A stretch of DNA of 64,000 nucleotides from Patescibacteria group bacterium. Lineage in GTDB: Bacteria; Patescibacteriota; Patescibacteriia; 2-12-FULL-60-25. Shown here in pieces: positions 1 through 7,457 of the stretch (position 1 is its first letter; each line of letters starts with the position of its first letter). Under the pieces are notes generated by a model, which was not told where the DNA came from, ran no database searches, and saw only the letters and a list, made by a program, of their open reading frames with translations. A program made the position numbers and the translations under genes. Location: the NCBI GenBank assembly GCA_028688515.1, contig JAQTXZ010000003.1, positions 1 through 64,000 on the forward strand, given 5' to 3'.

Positions 1-1081
1 AGTAGTAGGCTTGCGCCCCTACCCCCATTCAGTGCTCTACCCCCGTTAAACTATGTACCAACGCTAGTCCAAAAACTATTTCAGGGAGAACCAGCTATCA
101 CCCAGTTCGATTGGAATTTCACCGCTAACCACAACTCATCCCCGAGTGTTGCACGGCTCGTGGGTTCGGACCTCCATCCCGCTTTCGCGGGACTTCATCC
201 TGGTCATGGTTAGATCACCGGGTTTCGGGTCGTGTATGTGCCACAAACGCCCTATTCAGGCTCGCTTTCACTATGGCTACGCTCCCGCAGGAGCTTAACC
301 GAGCGACACACAGCACACTCGTTGGCTCATTCTTCAATAGGCACGCCGTCACCCCTTGCGGGGCTCCGACTCCTTGTAAGCGTACGGTTTCAGATACTAT
401 TTCATCGCCCTCCCGGGCTGCTTTTCAGCTTTCCATCACTGTACTAGTTCACTATCGGTTAGGAGGAGTATTTAGCCTTGCCACATCGTCGTGGCTGCTT
501 CCTACGGGGTTTCTCGAGCCCCATAGTACTTTGGATCTGGAACAATATGAATCAGAAGATATTTCGTCTACAGGTCTATCACCTTCTTTGGATTGGCTTT
601 CCAGCCAATTCGACTATATAACTGATTGGATATCGGAAACCTTGGGGGTTCCACGTTCCGTCCGCAACACCAATTTGTGCGACAGCCCAAGCTCGTCATT
701 CATACCCGCGGTCAAACTTGCGTCCAACTCGGTGTACGAACTCACACAAAAAGGTTTAGGCTCGTCCGCTTTCGCTCGCCACTACTCACGGAATCATATC
801 CCTTTTCTAATTTCTGCGTGTAATGTTTCGCAGAAATTAGAAAGGGATTTCGTTTTTTTCTTTTCCTCTGGATACTGAGATGTTTCACTTCTCCAGGTGC
901 CTCTCGCTACGCCTATGTATTCAGCGCAGGATATCGCGACATCATCGCGATGGGTTGCCCCATTCGGAAATTCCCGGATCATAGGTTGCTTACCACCTCC
1001 CCGAGACTTATCGCAGGTTGCTACGTCCTTCATCAGCTCCTCGCTACCAAGCCATCCACCGTACGCCCTTACGTGCTTCGG
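1..1081 (-). rRNA. 23S ribosomal RNA, 5' part (cut by window edge)
   Basis: The complement reads as domain I and the start of domain II of bacterial 23S rRNA. The plus-strand blocks gggagaaccagctatcac, ccgggtttcgggtcgtgta, tcactatcggttaggagtat-like and gccatccaccgtacgc are the reverse complements of universally conserved 23S segments. The 5' end is placed near 1081 by analogy with E. coli, where the GGTGGATGCC-type block lies about 20 nt from the 5' terminus. Roughly the first third of the molecule is present. The gene reads off the left edge, so its 3' part, 5S and any downstream genes are unseen. It carries an extra hairpin (798-848). No 16S gene lies upstream: the next gene on that side, rlmH, points the other way. 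Confidence 0.97.
798..848 (-). other. Extra hairpin inserted in 23S rRNA domain I
   Basis: Arms ctttctaatttctgcg-like and cgcagaaattagaaag pair over about 18 bp with a single bulged base and an 11-nt loop. E. coli has only about ten bases at this point, between the blocks that read GAGGAAAAGAAA and CAGTAGCGGCGAGC on the RNA strand. This is either a helix extension kept in the ribosome or an intervening sequence that RNase III could remove; the sequence cannot tell which. Confidence 0.8.
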
Positions 1082-1651
1082 CCATCCAATGCTCCAACCC
1101 CAGGTTGGAATGGATGGTCAATTCGTTTTGTACGCTTTCTATATACACTTACAATTTTTGCATTATTAAGATAGATGCTTTCATCTATCAAGAACATGCC
1201 TTGTACGTATGATCTTCTATCAAACCTCTGCGGCTTATCATTGCAGAGGCTGATAATAAATTGTCGAAGTTCCTGCCTTTCTCAGCCGAGCTGAACTCGG
1301 TTGAGGCGGACACGGGTCGATTCTCTTCGAGCCAAGCTCGATGCACCGTCCTGTAGCCGTCTCACTTTTGGGTTTTAAAAAAACTTGGCCGAGGCCAAGC
1401 ATCATGATCTCAACAGAGATTCCTATGGGCTTAGCCTTGTGTCGAGTCTAGCTCGACTAATTGGGATTTGCTCATGATAGTTTAATCTCCATTGCTCTTT
1501 TCCGTTCGTCCCGCGTCTTACGTCCGCGTCATACTTGGGACGATTGGGACGAGCGACGTGCTACGTTTTCGTAAAGAGTTGGTTTTTTGACGTGCCCGTA
1601 TGATAATGTAAGTCACGACAACTGTCAAGAGACGTAAATAAGCCAAAATAT
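1082..1651. other. Gene-free, hairpin-rich spacer between 23S and rlmH
   Basis: No convincing coding region. The stretch holds at least six short inverted repeats: 1083-1117 (arms ccatcca/tggatgg and tccaacc/ggttgga), 1170-1189 (gatagatg/catctatc), 1226-1250 (cctctgc/gcagagg), 1286-1300 (ccgag/ctcgg), 1384-1399 (cttggcc/ggccaag) and 1440-1456 (gtcgag/ctcgac). It must contain promoters for both divergent genes. On the 23S side it may also be precursor leader involved in rRNA processing. Confidence 0.6.
1162..1191 (-). promoter_or_regulatory. Possible 23S rRNA promoter
   Basis: On the minus strand TTGATA (1186-1191) is followed after 18 bp by AATAAT (1162-1167), about 80 bp before the mature 23S 5' end. 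A perfect 8-bp inverted repeat (1170-1189) fills the spacer and overlaps the -35. The match is moderate and other candidates exist farther upstream, so this is tentative. Confidence 0.3.
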
Positions 1652-2128
1652 ATGAAAACCCACATACAGGTCCGATCCATTGGCAAGCCCCAAGCAGACT
1701 GGATAAAAGAAGCTGTCAACATGTACGCCACAAGATGTGCACCTTTTGGCAAAATTGAACTCATCGAGCTGCCCGAAGGGCATCGCGGATCAGCAAAACC
1801 GGACGTACGCAAAGCTATGCAGACAGAAGCTGAACATTTGTTGGGCAAGCTGTCGGATGACGCTTACGTAATCGCGTTGGATGAAACCGGCAAACAATTG
1901 AACTCGATCGCATTCTCCGGCATGATCGAATCCGAAACATCCAACGGACGCAGTTTAATATTTTTAATCGGCGGCTCCTGGGGCTTGGACGCAGCTGTAA
2001 TTAAACGAGCGAACATAACGCTCTCTCTCGGCAAAATGACGCTCCCCCACTCGCTCGCCCGCATTGTTTTGCTTGAACAAATTTATAGAGCACAGATGAT
2101 TGGAGAGGGAAGGAATTATCATAAGTAA
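1652..2128 (+). CDS. rlmH: 23S rRNA (pseudouridine-1915 N3) methyltransferase RlmH
   Basis: RlmH methylates N3 of pseudouridine 1915 in helix 69 of 23S rRNA using S-adenosylmethionine, acting on the assembled 70S ribosome. The 158-residue length is normal for this SPOUT-fold family. The glycine-rich SAM-binding loop FLIGGSWGL (about residues 108-116) and the C-terminal signature LSLGKMTLPHSLAR followed by EQIYRAQMIGEGRNYHK are intact. The gene lies divergently beside the 23S rRNA whose product it modifies, which is unlikely to be functionally meaningful in itself but is a neat pairing. There is no Shine-Dalgarno in front of the ATG (ccaaaatat precedes it). A family A palindromic repeat starts essentially at the stop codon. 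Confidence 0.95.
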   Translation: MKTHIQVRSIGKPQADWIKEAVNMYATRCAPFGKIELIELPEGHRGSAKPDVRKAMQTEAEHLLGKLSDDAYVIALDETGKQLNSIAFSGMIESETSNGRSLIFLIGGSWGLDAAVIKRANITLSLGKMTLPHSLARIVLLEQIYRAQMIGEGRNYHK

Positions 2129-2195
2129 CGGGTAACGAGTGACGAGTAACTAGTGTCTGCCAAATACCCGTTACTCGTTACTAGTTACTCGTTAC
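2124..2195. repeat. Family A palindromic repeat, copy 1
   Basis: Iterated gtaac/gag words form two arms (taacgggtaacgagtgacg and its complement-like partner) around the central word tgtctgcca. A second copy with the same central word lies at 29640-29724. It could act as a transcript-end structure for rlmH. Confidence 0.7.
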
Positions 2196-2659
2196 AAAAA
2201 AAACCTCGCGTTCGAGGGCTATCTTGCTTCTTGCGGAAGAAGACAGGAAACGCGAGGAGTGCACGGCGGTGTGAGGGGAGTTGTACAGCTTTCGCTGATA
2301 TCCCGAAGTCAAACCGTCGGCAAGAGAGTTGGACGTGACAGGAGCACAAGGAGGCGAATCCACGACTCGCATGTCACGTCCACAGACCGTGGGAATGGGG
2401 CTCTTGAGCGCGGTCTGTTTAAGAGCGTGGGCCAGAAACCTTCACTACCGTGGGGGCGCAGTTCAGGGAAAATTCCTGACCCAAGTTGGGCGAGACGAGA
2501 CACCGTATGAGCCATCAAGACGATGCCTCGCCCCATAAAATAGTGGGAGGAGGATGGACAGGCGGCAGGGGTTGTTAACCGCACCACCCAGAGCATCCTC
2601 TCCCAATGGAACGCCAGCGATGGAGAGTTAGGCCCCACCGGCGCACCGTACGTAGTTGT
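2196..2659 (-). ncRNA. Candidate structured non-coding RNA, about 460 nt
   Basis: A 650-bp gap has no credible gene but a dense chain of stems. On the minus strand it starts after TTGACG (2689-2694), 17 bp, TAGTGT (2666-2671). It ends in a strong intrinsic terminator: a 9-bp outer stem cctcgcgtt/aacgcgagg (2204-2257), an inner cttctt/aagaag hairpin, then eight U. Internal stems include ggacgtgaca/tgtcacgtcc (2332-2383), cagaccg/cggtctg (about 2382-2415), ttcagg/cctga (about 2463-2479), gggcgag/ctcgccc (2488-2533) and an 11-bp stem around 2545-2603. I looked for RNase P RNA, tmRNA, SRP RNA and 6S signatures on both strands and found none. Strand and limits are inferred. Confidence 0.45.
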
Positions 2660-2697
2660 AGAGATACACTATGGCAATAATCGTTGAGCGTCAAGCC

Positions 2698-2729
2698 TTG
2701 ACAGTTGAGGCTAAAAATGGTTGCATAAT
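2698..2729 (+). promoter_or_regulatory. Possible promoter of the 2779 gene
   Basis: TTGACA (2698-2703) and CATAAT (2724-2729) lie 50-80 bp before the start codon. The 20-bp spacing is longer than ideal, so the -10 assignment is uncertain. Confidence 0.4.
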
Positions 2730-2778
2730 TGTACTGCTTCAAGCACCCACTCGCGCAAAAAGCCGTAAGGAGGTATTC

Positions 2779-3276
2779 ATGAGCAAGGTCGTAGATTTGC
2801 GGCTTTACGCAAAACAACAAAAACGCATCAAGCGTCGGCTCAAGCCGGTCATTGATGCGATGGCAGAGTTCATCCGCCTGGACGTAGACGACTTGATTGA
2901 ACGCGATCGCGTCGTCGATACGATTACCAAATTGGCAACGCGCCATTTTCCAGACATCGGATTGGACGAGAATCAGCTCGTCATGTTCGACTGGTTTCTG
3001 CGCTTAATGTGCGACACCATGACACGCGATCAACGCGAGTCTGCCATGCGGTTCTCGCTGGCCTACATGCTGGCGCACATGCGCATCGGCTATTTCAGCA
3101 CCGAGCCACTCAAGGGACATCTACTGCAACATACGGCAGACAGCACCAGTCTGCATTGCGCATTCGGCGTTCTGGCGCTCGCCTGGCAAGTCAAAAGAGG
3201 CCGCGAGGTCGTCTTCACTCCTGACGCCTACTTCGCAGCCTTACCAGACAAGCATCCCTCTTGGTACAAGCCCTGA
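2779..3276 (+). CDS. Orphan protein, 165 aa, function unknown
   Basis: No family recognised. The start is set by an excellent Shine-Dalgarno TAAGGAGG (2766-2773) five bases before the ATG; an upstream in-frame ATG at 2671 has no such site. The product is mostly helical and basic at the N terminus (KQQKRIKRR, about residues 12-20), with no signal peptide or membrane segment, so it is probably cytoplasmic. It is one of a set of single-gene cassettes in this window: its TGA stop lies inside the terminator stem that follows. Codon use is GC-richer than in the gene that follows it. Confidence 0.75.
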   Translation: MSKVVDLRLYAKQQKRIKRRLKPVIDAMAEFIRLDVDDLIERDRVVDTITKLATRHFPDIGLDENQLVMFDWFLRLMCDTMTRDQRESAMRFSLAYMLAHMRIGYFSTEPLKGHLLQHTADSTSLHCAFGVLALAWQVKRGREVVFTPDAYFAALPDKHPSWYKP

Positions 3277-3300
3277 CAACTCTCGTCAGGTTATTTTTTT
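3272..3300 (+). terminator. Intrinsic terminator overlapping a stop codon
   Basis: cctgac/gtcagg stem with a 7-nt loop, then ttattttttt. The TGA stop of the 2779 gene (3274-3276) is part of the left arm. Confidence 0.85.
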
Positions 3301-3306
3301 AAAACT

Positions 3307-3885
3307 TTATTGTGCTTTTTTCGCTCGTCCTTTTTGATTCCGCAAAAAATCCTTTATTTTTTCATCGAAATATTTTGCCTCTTCCGGACTTGGCCCTGTC
3401 GGCACATCTGCTCTTGACCACTGACTAGCATAAGTTGCTTTAATGACTCTTTCGGTAGAATCCTGCAAATACGCTCGATTATCATCCGCAGTATCAACCA
3501 AATCTGGAGGTAAATTCGAAATGTAACTATCCCAATATGTCGGGACATCATCTACATTACCCGTGATGACTGCCCATGCAATGTCCTTCAAAATCTTAAG
3601 TCTAATCTGATCCCTTTGTTCCGCCTGTCGCTCAACTGCAGAATTACGTACTCGATCAACTCTGAATCTCATCTCTTCTTGCTGGCGTTGCATTTCTAAG
3701 TCCGCTTTCTTCAGTCTTTCTCTCCTCACTTCCGGAGTCTCAACAGCTTCCGTTATACCGTTCTTAGCCAAATCAAAAGGCTCGTCCAACTCGTGTTGAG
3801 GTATGGGTTTGTTTCTTGGCGCGGGCGATTTTTCTTCCACTTCGCTAAACGGTTCATCCAATTGATTGATCGGGGGTTTTTCCAT
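3307..3885 (-). CDS. Hypothetical charged helical protein, 192 aa
   Basis: No family recognised. The N-terminal third contains two copies of the short motif LDEPF (residues 9-13 and 33-37), a possible linear docking motif. It is followed by a long charged, coiled-coil-prone helix rich in Arg, Gln and Glu (about residues 55-100) and a C-terminal helical part. There is no signal peptide or membrane segment. It ends 6 bp from the oppositely oriented 2779 unit and lies downstream of the DUF4173-like gene, with which it could be cotranscribed. Confidence 0.65.
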   Translation of the reverse strand: MEKPPINQLDEPFSEVEEKSPAPRNKPIPQHELDEPFDLAKNGITEAVETPEVRRERLKKADLEMQRQQEEMRFRVDRVRNSAVERQAEQRDQIRLKILKDIAWAVITGNVDDVPTYWDSYISNLPPDLVDTADDNRAYLQDSTERVIKATYASQWSRADVPTGPSPEEAKYFDEKIKDFLRNQKGRAKKAQ

Positions 3886-3938
3886 ACATGCAGATTATAA
3901 GCTCCAATAACCAAGAAAACAATAACCAAACAATCAAG

Positions 3939-5474
3939 TTATTTCAGCGTTTCAAGCGCATCCAACGCCCAATGGTCGGAAAGAGAGGCGCCGAGGCCGA
4001 CGTCGGAAATATGTAATTTTAATGAATTGCGCTTCTGTATAAGCTGATTTATAAAATACTCACGTTCACGCGCCGAATCAGAGAACAGCGACCATGCCGG
4101 CCATTCCATGTTGGCGAACCTCACTAATTCGTAAACGGCATCTGATGATAAATGCGCCAAATAATAGCTGTCTATCCCGACGATTTCATCTTGCCTCGAT
4201 CTGTCAAAAAAACTCTTTTTCTCACCCGACAAAAAACGATCAATATTATATTTCGCAATCAGTTTTTCGGTTGGTACAAGCAGTGCGACCGAAGTGACTA
4301 AAAGTATGCCGAGAAAAGCGACTTTCGATGATTGCGAGTATGTAACTTTTGTAATTGCGAAAACAGCAACAGAAAGCAACGTCAAGCCAATCAAAATGAT
4401 GCAATACATCGCCCACCAGCGCTGAAGAGTCAGCCCGTATGCGTCGATGTAAAGAGAAAGGCGCATGATGGCGGAGACGATGATGACTCCGGTTTCGACG
4501 ATTAGTGCAATGTTCAAAATCTTAGTCCATTTCTGATGCATCTCAGTCATCCAATAAATCACCCATGAGATTGCAAACACAACTCCGGCGACAAAAAGCA
4601 ATTGAAAGAATCCTTCACGCGCATAGCTTGCATACGTGATACCTTGCGCGACCAAAAAATCTTGACCGCCGAAGAAATATGCAAATTGAAAGCCGACAAA
4701 AATCAAGAACAGGACGTTAATCAGACCAAGGAATGTTACGAAAACCGTTTGGTTAAAAAAAGCCGGTTTCTGTTCTGATTTTTCTTCCAAATTTTTACTT
4801 TCACCAAACGCGCGAGTCAGCATCATCGTGCCTGCCGCCAAAAAGTAGACGCCGACAATAACGTCGCGTATGGTTTTGAAAACATAAGATCCAAAATTTG
4901 CATTTTGAAATATGCTTGAGAACGACTTTGAGAAGAATTGATCCGCAGCGGCGAAAGATGCAACGAAAACCATCAAAAAAGGAATGGCTATAATCGCTCC
5001 GATAGCCACGCCTCCCAATCGTCTGTCACCTCTTATCTTTGAGATATAGTTTGCGAGCGAACCGAAGGGGAAAACGGTATTTTTGAAAAAGGCGACCGGC
5101 CAAAATTCTTTGACGCGCTTGAAATCGATCTTGGGCATCGTTGTCCAATACGCAAAAAGCGCAAGCGAGCCAAGAGAGATCACGACTGATAAAAATTGAA
5201 CCACGTGACTGGAATATATCGCATCGGCCAAAGCGCTCAAAACAACCGGGATGAGGAAAAGATGAGACCATTTGTTACGCGACGCATTGCCCAACCCGGC
5301 AACGAGAACCATTGCGACCGCAAGGCTCACGACGAAGATCGCAAAAGCAACTCCAAAGGGATGGTCAGCGGGTAAAAAATGAAAAATCGCCGTCAAAGCG
5401 ACCGCGATCAGCGTTACATCCAAAAACCTGTCGCGGCTTTGGACGCTGTTAGAAATTTCAAGATCTGTATGCAT
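3939..5474 (-). CDS. Polytopic membrane protein, DUF4153/DUF4173-like
   Basis: A 511-residue integral membrane protein with about ten hydrophobic segments spread over residues 20-400, then a soluble C-terminal tail of about 100 residues. The segment ITYASYAREGFFQL (about residues 278-291) resembles the conserved core of the DUF4153/DUF4173 membrane family, whose biochemical role is not known. No catalytic motif can be pointed to. A small charged gene lies downstream on the same strand (54 bp gap). Confidence 0.7.
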   Translation of the reverse strand: MHTDLEISNSVQSRDRFLDVTLIAVALTAIFHFLPADHPFGVAFAIFVVSLAVAMVLVAGLGNASRNKWSHLFLIPVVLSALADAIYSSHVVQFLSVVISLGSLALFAYWTTMPKIDFKRVKEFWPVAFFKNTVFPFGSLANYISKIRGDRRLGGVAIGAIIAIPFLMVFVASFAAADQFFSKSFSSIFQNANFGSYVFKTIRDVIVGVYFLAAGTMMLTRAFGESKNLEEKSEQKPAFFNQTVFVTFLGLINVLFLIFVGFQFAYFFGGQDFLVAQGITYASYAREGFFQLLFVAGVVFAISWVIYWMTEMHQKWTKILNIALIVETGVIIVSAIMRLSLYIDAYGLTLQRWWAMYCIILIGLTLLSVAVFAITKVTYSQSSKVAFLGILLVTSVALLVPTEKLIAKYNIDRFLSGEKKSFFDRSRQDEIVGIDSYYLAHLSSDAVYELVRFANMEWPAWSLFSDSAREREYFINQLIQKRNSLKLHISDVGLGASLSDHWALDALETLK

Positions 5475-5599
5475 AATTCGGCTTTGCTCATTATGCCCTG
5501 ATTAAATTGAAGGGCACATCAAATAATGATAACTGCGTGCTACAAATAGGATGACACCATCACCTTGTTTTTACAATACATTAATCTATTCTGTCGTGG

Positions 5600-5616
5600 T
5601 ATGATAATCGCATATG
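5600..5616 (+). promoter_or_regulatory. Leaderless promoter of the 5614 gene
   Basis: TGG-TATGAT (-10 at 5600-5605, TGn-extended) is followed by aatcgc and then ATATG. Transcription starting the usual 7 bases after the -10 would begin two bases before the ATG. Confidence 0.6.
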
Positions 5617-6819
5617 ACAAACAATCCTCTTTTTAAGCTAATGGGACTCTCCGTAGCTTGTTTTACTTTGTTGGCTTTCGTTCCAAATACCACTCACGCC
5701 GAGGAGGTTGACTGCGGCAAAGATCCCGTTTATGAACGCAATTTTTCCGCTGTAACCAATGTCGGTTCGCGCGTCAGAAGCATCGCTTGCATGACAGGTT
5801 CTAAAATCCTAACCGTATTGCCGGCCAAAACCAAGGTATCGGTCATTGCGGAGACCGACGGCTGGTATAAAGTTAAAGTCGGCGACAAAATCGGCTGGGT
5901 CGGACGCCAACTTTTAACCAAAACTTCGGCGGATACTGCGGAACAAACCGCAAAAGCCGTCAGCACAACACCCAAGGCAATCGGATTGACGGGAATATCC
6001 GAAGCAAATTACAACCGCTTGAAAGCGAAGAATAAAAGCCTGATCAAACTTTTAAAAAATAAAATTGTCTTGCGCGTGCTTGCAAAAGGCCAAGCGTATT
6101 TTGTAGACGCCAACGGCGATCTGACTTATCTAAAAAACGGCGATGAGGTTAAAAAATATCTTAAAGCCGAAATTAAAGAAACCCCGCAAGAAAAAAAGCA
6201 GACCGAGGCTCAACCGCAGATCTCTTCGAACGGACAAATCACTTTGACTGCAATTTTAGTTGATCCGGGCAAGGTCAAATTAACATGGGACTCAACCGCC
6301 GACACGCCAAAAGGCTTCAAAGTTGTTATTTCGGAAAGCGAGAATCCCGTATATCCTGGCAATGACTACCATTATCTCTCCGACCCGTCGATTCGGCAGG
6401 ACACATGGTCCGGATTGGGCAATAAAACCTATCATTTCCGAGTTTGCCAGTATCTTGGCAGCGCGTGCGGAGTCTACAGCAACAATGCGACCATTCAAGT
6501 TACCACCAACGGAGCTTCAACCTCCAATGTCACAGCCGGGACAATCGTTTTATCCGCTACACCAATCGGCAACGGCAAGGTGGCAATGACTTGGAGCCTA
6601 AAAGACATGACTTCTTCCAAGGGCTTCAAGGTCGTCGTCTCTGAAAATACCAATCCTGTTTATCCGGGAAATGATTATCACTATTACAGCGAACCAAATA
6701 AGAGCGATGATGTTTGGAGTGGACTTGAGGCAGGTAAAACATACCACTTCAGGGTCTGCGAGTACCTTGGCGGTTATTGCGGAGTGTACAGTAATGATGT
6801 GACCGCAAAAGTGGAATAA
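5614..6819 (+). CDS. Secreted SH3-domain protein with two C-terminal beta-sandwich repeats
   Basis: A signal peptide (residues 1-29, cleavage after THA) is followed by a bacterial SH3-like domain (about 45-105, containing KTKVSVIAETDGWYKVKV and GWVGRQLL). Next comes a short lysine-rich domain with the GQAYFVDANG motif common in CPR surface proteins (about 125-190). Two tandem homologous repeats follow (about 210-300 and 310-401), each with WxxxxxxxGFKVVxSExxNPVYPGNDYHY and YHFRVCxYLG...CGVYSN. The paired cysteines in each repeat suggest a disulfide, consistent with an exported fibronectin-III-like fold. It is probably a cell-surface or wall-binding protein. There is no Shine-Dalgarno; a promoter 9 bp upstream implies a leaderless mRNA. 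Confidence 0.8.
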   Translation: MTNNPLFKLMGLSVACFTLLAFVPNTTHAEEVDCGKDPVYERNFSAVTNVGSRVRSIACMTGSKILTVLPAKTKVSVIAETDGWYKVKVGDKIGWVGRQLLTKTSADTAEQTAKAVSTTPKAIGLTGISEANYNRLKAKNKSLIKLLKNKIVLRVLAKGQAYFVDANGDLTYLKNGDEVKKYLKAEIKETPQEKKQTEAQPQISSNGQITLTAILVDPGKVKLTWDSTADTPKGFKVVISESENPVYPGNDYHYLSDPSIRQDTWSGLGNKTYHFRVCQYLGSACGVYSNNATIQVTTNGASTSNVTAGTIVLSATPIGNGKVAMTWSLKDMTSSKGFKVVVSENTNPVYPGNDYHYYSEPNKSDDVWSGLEAGKTYHFRVCEYLGGYCGVYSNDVTAKVE

Positions 6820-6833
6820 AATTGTTTGCAAAA

Positions 6834-6856
6834 GACGTCCTGCGGGACGTCTTTTT
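6834..6856. terminator. Intrinsic terminator between convergent genes
   Basis: gacgtcc/ggacgtc stem with a tgcg loop and T5 on the plus side, directly after the 5614 gene and just before the end of the convergent DUF4230 gene. Confidence 0.85.
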
Positions 6857-6859
6857 GGT

Positions 6860-7456
6860 TTATTTGATCGTGACTTCTATTGTCTTGCCTTGCGAAATAT
6901 AACCAATCAATCTTGCGACCTCCGTTCTTGCGAGCTCCGTCGCACGGTCGACAAACTCCGAACGCGTTGCGGACTCTTCCGCTACACGCGAAAGCTCTGC
7001 CTGCGCCTCGTTATAACCGTCATCATTCTCAAGCAAGCGTTTTAAAATGCCTTGCGTGTTTTGAACATCCAAAGGACCGACCAGCCTGACGTTAAAAAGC
7101 TGCGCTTTCGGAATTGTCACACTGATTTTATCATCAGCAATCTTAATGTCATCGGCCAAAACTTTAGACAGGTCGATGCCCAAGTTCGCTTCCATCGCCC
7201 CCCTGGCCGTAATCGTCTGCCCGTAGAAAAAATCCTTAAGCGCGCTGCCCGACTTTTTTGTAATCGTCACCGGCTCGTCAAAAACATAAGTCTGCGTCAC
7301 CAGAAACCCGCGATCACGCAGAGCAGTTAATATCACTTGAGCAGTAACTTGGGTCTTTACTGTTTTTGGTGCAAATAGACGGTAACCGGCATAAATTCCA
7401 ATAACCAAAATAACAATGACCAGTAATGATGCAATCAAGTATTTGTATATTTTCAT
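6860..7456 (-). CDS. DUF4230 family membrane-anchored protein
   Basis: The 198-residue protein has one N-terminal membrane anchor (about residues 7-28) and an extracytoplasmic domain with the features of DUF4230: a strand-rich first half, GxxIxARGxxEANLGIDLSK near the middle, and a C-terminal helix ending in LARTEVARLIGY. Family function is unknown. Its promoter lies inside the end of the gene upstream: TGC-TATAAT at 7465-7470, then six bases, then ATATG, so it can be made as a leaderless message independently of the 7458 gene. The two genes are separated by a single base. Confidence 0.8.
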   Translation of the reverse strand: MKIYKYLIASLLVIVILVIGIYAGYRLFAPKTVKTQVTAQVILTALRDRGFLVTQTYVFDEPVTITKKSGSALKDFFYGQTITARGAMEANLGIDLSKVLADDIKIADDKISVTIPKAQLFNVRLVGPLDVQNTQGILKRLLENDDGYNEAQAELSRVAEESATRSEFVDRATELARTEVARLIGYISQGKTIEVTIK

Positions 7457-7457
7457 A

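Noticed and set aside
798-848. Group I intron or homing endonuclease in 23S
   Set aside because: The insertion is only about 50 nt, a simple hairpin, with no intron core or ORF.
232-1212. Several open frames of 60-200 codons across the first kilobase
   Set aside because: They lie within or antisense to 23S rRNA and its spacer; the rRNA identity is clear.
2196-2659. RNase P RNA, tmRNA, SRP RNA or 6S RNA
   Set aside because: None of the universally conserved blocks (GAGGAAAGTCC, the tmRNA T-arm with CCA end, GGTCAGG...GGAAGG) is present in the right context on either strand.
2575-2946. A 123-codon minus-strand frame
   Set aside because: Antisense to the 2779 gene and its promoter, no ribosome site, no protein-like pattern.
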